From Desulfobacterium sp. (GTDB lineage Bacteria; Desulfobacterota; Desulfobacteria; Desulfobacterales; SURF-7): a DNA stretch of 35,349 nt. The stretch is from assembly GCA_013824585.1 (NCBI GenBank), contig PNOB01000004.1, positions 1 to 35,349 on the forward strand, given 5' to 3'. The notes under the pieces were generated by a model. It was not told where the DNA came from and did not search any database. It saw only the letters and a program-made list of their open reading frames with translations. The translations under genes and the position numbers were made by a program. Of the stretch, positions 30,476-35,349 are shown piece after piece. The stretch's first letter is position 1, and each line of letters opens with the position of its first letter.

Positions 30476-31323
30476 CTACAATAGAAGAACTAATCAAAGA
30501 AATAAAAGTGCTGAAGCCCATACCCCAGATCGCCAATCAAATTCTAACCATCGTAGAAAATCCGAATAGTTCCATTACGGATATTGCCGATATCATTCTC
30601 TATGACCCATCCACTACAGCAAACCTTTTAAAAATATGCAATTCCGCATATTTTGGTCAATCCAGAGGAATTGACTCGGTACGTGATGCAATTTCATTTC
30701 TTGGTATCGATCATATAATTGACCTGATTTTATTGAATGGTGGGGCTGAAAATCTGACAAAGCGCCAGGAAGGGTATGGACTTCACGAAGGTGAATTGTG
30801 GCGACAGGCAGTTGCTTCAGCTCTAATTGCAAAAGATTTGGCTGAAAAAAAAGGAATCGGACAAAAAAAACATATTCTTTTCACTGCAGCTCTTTTAAAA
30901 GATATTGGAAAAGTAATACTGGACCAGTTTGTATCGGATTCCTTTGAAAAAATATCCTACGAGGTAGAGAACAAGGGGCTGAGCTTTCGTGAAGCTGAGA
31001 AAAAAGTCATTGGAATTGATCACGCTGAATTGGGCGGCCTGGTAGCCAAAATGTGGAAATTCAGCCCGAAAATGATATTTATTATTTCCAATCACCATCT
31101 GTCCAATCCAAAGGCGCATGAGGATATTGAAACATCAATTGTGTATCTTGCCGATACGATCTGTATGATGATGGGTATTGGTGGAGGATCTGATGGACTC
31201 GCCTATCGGTTTCACAAAGATGTTCTCGACAGACTTGGGATAAATCACTACAGCCTTCAGGAAATTATCATGAGATTTGGAGAACGCATGCAAAAGGTAG
31301 AAGAATTGATAATAGCGGTATAG
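30472..31323 (+). CDS. HDOD domain protein
   Basis: LKPIPQIANQILTIVENPNSSITDIADIILYDPSTTANLLKICNSAYFGQSRGIDSVRDAISFLG; ALLKDIGKVIL. Confidence 0.93.
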   Translation: MTTIEELIKEIKVLKPIPQIANQILTIVENPNSSITDIADIILYDPSTTANLLKICNSAYFGQSRGIDSVRDAISFLGIDHIIDLILLNGGAENLTKRQEGYGLHEGELWRQAVASALIAKDLAEKKGIGQKKHILFTAALLKDIGKVILDQFVSDSFEKISYEVENKGLSFREAEKKVIGIDHAELGGLVAKMWKFSPKMIFIISNHHLSNPKAHEDIETSIVYLADTICMMMGIGGGSDGLAYRFHKDVLDRLGINHYSLQEIIMRFGERMQKVEELIIAV

Positions 31324-31354
31324 ATAATCGTTTATTCTTGAAAGGGGGCTTTAT

Positions 31355-31777
31355 ATGACCATAAAAATCCTCATCGTGGACGACTCTTTGCCTATGAGAG
31401 GGGTTATCAAAAAAACAATCAAGGCTTCTGGATATACTTCAGCCGAATTTTTTGAAGCGGAAAATGGAAAAATCGCCTTGGATATTTTAAAAAAAACATG
31501 GCTCGATATTGTAATTACAGATTATAATATGCCTGAAATGAATGGAATAGAACTAATTGAGGCGATGAAGCAGAATGATGCTTTTCAATCCATCCCTGTC
31601 TTGGTTGTGACAACAGATGGAAGTCATCAAAAAGTGAGCGAGTTTCTTGAAAAAGGAGCGACTGCTTATATCAAAAAACCCTTTACTCCTGAGGCAATAC
31701 GAAACAAATTAAACGACATATTAGGAGATATGAGAAATGAAAAACCTGAAAGCAGCGATGATGGCCTCGATTTCTGA
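31355..31777 (+). CDS. CheY-like single-domain response regulator
   Basis: KILIVDDSLPMRGVIKKTI; DIVITDYNMPEMNGIELIEAM; VTTDGS; GATAYIKKPFTPEAI. Confidence 0.95.
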   Translation: MTIKILIVDDSLPMRGVIKKTIKASGYTSAEFFEAENGKIALDILKKTWLDIVITDYNMPEMNGIELIEAMKQNDAFQSIPVLVVTTDGSHQKVSEFLEKGATAYIKKPFTPEAIRNKLNDILGDMRNEKPESSDDGLDF

Positions 31778-32210
31778 AGTTCTTGAAACCATGTTCTTTA
31801 TATCGATTGATTTTGACACTCATAAGACAATACAAAATATCGATATTATTCAAAATGGCATAGCCATGGTCTGCCGCCTTGACTTTACCGGACCATTCTC
31901 AGGCTGTTTTCTCCTGATTATACCTGAAAAGCTGCTTGCCGAAATGTCTCAAAACTTCATGGGTATGGAACAAGTTGAAATCAAACAGCAGCATTTAGAG
32001 GGAACCATACAGGAATTGACCAATATGATTGCTGGAAACACCTTCAGCACCCTGAATGATCAAATTGAATTTAATCTTTCAATTCCGGAGTTGATTGATA
32101 TCCAAACCCTATCCTCCAAATACATGGCAAATACTGAAAAAGGAGTAGAAATAATAACAGAAACCACCGGAGGCTTTCTGGCTGTCAAGATAATCCTGTA
32201 TGATACGTAA
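31737..32210 (+). CDS. CheX/CheC-like chemotaxis phosphatase-family protein
   Basis: 157 aa: VLETMFFI...LDFTGPFSGCFLLIIPEKLLAEMSQNFMG...ELTNMIAGNTFSTL (CheX-like ExxN). Confidence 0.8.
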   Translation: MKNLKAAMMASISEVLETMFFISIDFDTHKTIQNIDIIQNGIAMVCRLDFTGPFSGCFLLIIPEKLLAEMSQNFMGMEQVEIKQQHLEGTIQELTNMIAGNTFSTLNDQIEFNLSIPELIDIQTLSSKYMANTEKGVEIITETTGGFLAVKIILYDT

Positions 32211-32286
32211 CTCAAATGGTGGATAAGCGGTTTCAACAATACTAAAACCTTTTTTATTGATGAAGGAACGGTTGCTGATTCATGAT

Positions 32287-32967
32287 TCAAACTCGAATAC
32301 GATGTATAGAAGTCAGAATCGGTTTAACCTTTTGCCGATGTTCTGGTGGAATCATCAGGCAAGGTATTGCAAGATTTGAAATCAAATTTTTCCCTGTCAC
32401 CACGTCATTCCGTTGATAATCTTGCCTGAATTCTTCGGACTTCAAATGTCTCAAAATATCGACAGCATTTCCGGTTGCGCCTTGTGAATCAATATGTTCA
32501 ATATATTGCTGAAAAATAGTATTTACTGTCAGGATAAAAGGATCAATCTGGGCAAAACCCGTTTCTCCACATTGTACTTTAGAAACAAGACAGCGACATC
32601 CAAATGGTCGAAACAGATATACCGGACATTCTTCGCCTTTCAACAGAGAACAGGGCGTCCAGTTCGGATCAATTTCTTCTTCAGGTGGAGTGCCGCCATT
32701 TCTGCAACAATCCGCAAGCTGGTTAATCGTAATTTTTGGAATATATCGATCTTTGGACAGATCCAGATCCAAAAAACCAAAAAAATCTTCCTTTTCTTTA
32801 GCAGACATTTGATTAACGATATAGAACCCTTCAAGGGTTGTGATGGTCACATTTCTGGTACAACAGAAAGCGCAAAATCTTTTGCAGCAAACCTCTTGAG
32901 TATTTACAAACTCACTGTAAAGCTTGTAAAGCTGCTCCAGAACAGCCAGTTTCATGTAAATATCCAA
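32287..32967 (-). CDS. YkgJ-like cysteine-cluster protein (putative Zn/Fe chelating)
   Basis: VCCKRFCAFCCTRN; CPVYLFRPFGCRCL; multiple conserved-looking Cys. Confidence 0.7.
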   Translation of the reverse strand: MDIYMKLAVLEQLYKLYSEFVNTQEVCCKRFCAFCCTRNVTITTLEGFYIVNQMSAKEKEDFFGFLDLDLSKDRYIPKITINQLADCCRNGGTPPEEEIDPNWTPCSLLKGEECPVYLFRPFGCRCLVSKVQCGETGFAQIDPFILTVNTIFQQYIEHIDSQGATGNAVDILRHLKSEEFRQDYQRNDVVTGKNLISNLAIPCLMIPPEHRQKVKPILTSIHRIRV

Positions 32968-33057
32968 ATCATTTCCTTTTCATTTATCGTAAGTTTTGCA
33001 GCAGTAACTCTATAACATAGACTTCCAATATACACAAAAGAGTGCTATAAAATTTTC

Positions 33058-33519
33058 ATGATTCGAAAAGCAACGACAAAAGATATCCAGGTAATTCATA
33101 AAATTTTAAGTGAATATGGCAATAAGGGTGACTTGCTTCCACGACCACTGAGTCAGCTTTATGATCATGTCAGGGATTTTTTTGTTTTTGAAGATATGGA
33201 TACAAAATCAATTACCGGGTGCTGTGCACTCCAGTTTTGTTGGGAAGATTTGGCAGAAATTCGATCCCTTGCTGTATCTGCAGAATATGGAAGACAAAAA
33301 ATCGGGACAAAACTGATTGAAGCAACTCTTATGGAAGCCCGGTCTTTTAGAATTAAAAATGTATTTGCACTTACCTATAAACCTGATTTTTTTAGAAAAT
33401 TTGATTTTCAAATCATTGACAAAGCAACCCTGCCCCATAAAATATGGGCAGACTGCCTCTTATGTGTAAAATTTCCTGACTGTGATGAAATCGCCATGAT
33501 GAAGAAACTCGAACAATAA
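33058..33519 (+). CDS. GNAT N-acetyltransferase (short N-acetylglutamate synthase-like)
   Basis: MIRKATTKDIQVIHKILSEYGNKGDLLPRPLSQLYDHVRDFFVFED; EIRSLAVSAEYGRQKIGTKLIEATLMEA. Confidence 0.85.
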   Translation: MIRKATTKDIQVIHKILSEYGNKGDLLPRPLSQLYDHVRDFFVFEDMDTKSITGCCALQFCWEDLAEIRSLAVSAEYGRQKIGTKLIEATLMEARSFRIKNVFALTYKPDFFRKFDFQIIDKATLPHKIWADCLLCVKFPDCDEIAMMKKLEQ

Positions 33520-33526
33520 TTCCGAT

Positions 33527-34609
33527 TCAAGAGTATATTACATTCATGGGAATCGGCGGGTACTTCCAAACACCAGGTTTTGGAAGTACATGCTGTGATC
33601 CGACAATTAACCAGTATGGATCAGGATTAATTTCCCTTAGCTTCCCATCATCCGGGGGCCGAGCATGGTCTGTATATGCATAGGTTGCCTGAAATAAACA
33701 AACAGCTTCCTTGTTGTTTTTGTTATTGTCTTTTTCTTCATATGCAATCACATAGTTTTTTGAAAAAGCCCTTGCAGAGAGGTTATTGCTCGCAGATATC
33801 TGATCAACCTCCTCTTTTGAAAATTTGATTAATATTGCTTTTGAAACTCCTCTTTCAGAGATCCGGATTAACGACCTAGACTCACTGCTACCGGCATACA
33901 CTGTTGAGATGCACCCCAACTGCTTGATGTATTGAGCAGCCACGATAGCCGCTGTTCTTCGTCCACCTACCATAACCGGAAGGCCATAGTACTCAAACAG
34001 TTTCTTCTGAACATCCTCTGCATACTTATCCCCTTTTTCATAAATGTCCTTTGAAATATACCTCAGGCTTCGGGCAAGGTTCTCAGCAGCATCTGCAATG
34101 GGCCAATCAATGCGAACATGAAAATGGGACATGGAGTATCTGTTTTTACTATGACTCGTGGGATCTCTCTGTATAAGAAGTGCATAATCAACCGGTAGAA
34201 GTTCTCTCAAGAAATCAAAAAAATGTGCAGAGTCAAGATATTTTTGATTTCTGTCAAATTTATTTTCCAGAGACAATGCTTTTGTTTGAATCAGATTATT
34301 CTTTGTCGTTTTATTTGCATCAAAAAATCGAATATATTTTTTATGAACATCAGTAATGGTGTCTTCTAGAAAAATTACTAGAAAAGAATTTTGTGATTCA
34401 TATTCCAGATTGGGTATTCGTGCCCTAGGTTTCAATTCACGACGCTCTACAAACGGATAGGGAATATTTCGATTGATAAAATTTTGATAAGAGTCTGTTA
34501 GAGAATACTGAAGAATAAACTGATCCAGTTCATCTCGCAACAGCTCATAATATGATCTTCTCAGCCGGTTTGCATTGCTCAATTCTTCTCTATAAGCCCA
34601 GAAACCCAA
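33527..34609 (-). CDS. Hypothetical protein, 360 aa
   Basis: Long open reading frame; no family recognised by reading. Confidence 0.6.
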   Translation of the reverse strand: MGFWAYREELSNANRLRRSYYELLRDELDQFILQYSLTDSYQNFINRNIPYPFVERRELKPRARIPNLEYESQNSFLVIFLEDTITDVHKKYIRFFDANKTTKNNLIQTKALSLENKFDRNQKYLDSAHFFDFLRELLPVDYALLIQRDPTSHSKNRYSMSHFHVRIDWPIADAAENLARSLRYISKDIYEKGDKYAEDVQKKLFEYYGLPVMVGGRRTAAIVAAQYIKQLGCISTVYAGSSESRSLIRISERGVSKAILIKFSKEEVDQISASNNLSARAFSKNYVIAYEEKDNNKNNKEAVCLFQATYAYTDHARPPDDGKLREINPDPYWLIVGSQHVLPKPGVWKYPPIPMNVIYS

Positions 34610-34753
34610 TTTCTTCTCCTGTATGACACATCACGGGTTTATCCAAATGTAAGTCCGATGGATGGTCCAAAACTTTCTGTCTGGAATGCAGCCTTTTTTG
34701 AAGCCTATCGACTGAACGAAATACTTAATTAATACCACTATTTTGACGAATCG

Positions 34754-35349
34754 TCAATATGGAGATTTATGATTCAGCCGTTCTATATAGTCATACAAAT
34801 TTTTTCGAAATCGATAGGTCAAAAAAACAACTACCATGCTGATGCCAAAAATAATCATAAAGAGTTCATACAGCTGATCAAAGACATAAGAACCTTGTAA
34901 GCTCAACATCAATGTCCCCGGCATTCGACCTATAGTTGAAATAATCATGAACACCTTTATGGGAAGCACTGTCATGCCCAAGAACAAACAGAGGTAATCC
35001 TTGGGAAAGCCAGGCAAAATAAATAGAATTAATAAAACAAAAACCCCCTGTCTCTTTAAGAGAGGCTCAAACCTGTTCAGAAATTTCTGAGAGATCCATT
35101 TTCGAATATATTTTTTTCCAAAAAAACGGCCGACCATAAAATTGATCCAGGAACCAATGGTTAAACCAATACAAGAGTAACAAAAACCGGGAAAAGCGCC
35201 GAAAAGATACCCACCGATAAAACCGGTTGCCTCTCCGGGAACTGGAGCAAAAAGAACCTGAAGAAATTGAAACAAAATAAAAATTACAGGCGCCCATCCA
35301 TTAAATGATGAAATAAAATTTTGAATCTTGTCTCTGTTCGAAAAAAAAT
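34754..35349 (-). CDS. TVP38/DedA-like (VTT/SNARE-associated) membrane protein, N-terminus beyond window
   Basis: NGWAPVIFILFQFLQVLFAPVPGEATGFIGGYLFGAFPGF...FILPGFPKDYLCLFLGMT; frame open to the window edge. Confidence 0.85.
   Translation of the reverse strand, partial: FFSNRDKIQNFISSFNGWAPVIFILFQFLQVLFAPVPGEATGFIGGYLFGAFPGFCYSCIGLTIGSWINFMVGRFFGKKYIRKWISQKFLNRFEPLLKRQGVFVLLILFILPGFPKDYLCLFLGMTVLPIKVFMIISTIGRMPGTLMLSLQGSYVFDQLYELFMIIFGISMVVVFLTYRFRKNLYDYIERLNHKSPY

Noticed and set aside
32494-33015. 173-aa + strand ORF antisense to the YkgJ-like gene
   Set aside because: The minus-strand Cys-cluster protein is convincing; the + ORF composition (rich in F/K/R/I) looks like antisense noise.

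Overview
The window looks like a chromosome segment of an anaerobic, sulfate-reducer-like (Desulfobacterota-type) bacterium; this taxon guess is inferred from gene content only. The right part is mostly housekeeping: gatB, queA-tgt, methylmalonyl-CoA epimerase, rplU-rpmA-obgE-proB-proA-nadD-rsfS-gpmI, and a small CheD/HDOD/CheY/CheX-like cluster. The left part is accessory: the 3' end of a glycyl radical enzyme, then a divergent locus with alanine dehydrogenase + TetR on one side and SCP2-like / class III aminotransferase / split transketolase N and C / SCP2-like on the other. This is the best candidate for an undescribed pathway. My hypothesis is that C2-ketol transfer to a hydrophobic aldehyde followed by transamination gives a 2-amino-1,3-diol (sphingoid-like) product. 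Further points of interest: two paralogous TolB-like + FG-GAP propeller proteins around a porin; a 143-bp MITE-like element with 15-bp perfect TIRs and a 4-bp target duplication, inserted exactly in a stop codon without changing the protein; a second palindromic repeat; a truncated NifU-like ORF fused by overlap to tgt; and 21-bp-phased direct repeats upstream of a porin. No rRNA, tRNA or CRISPR array was recognised. All family assignments are from reading the sequence; no database search was run.
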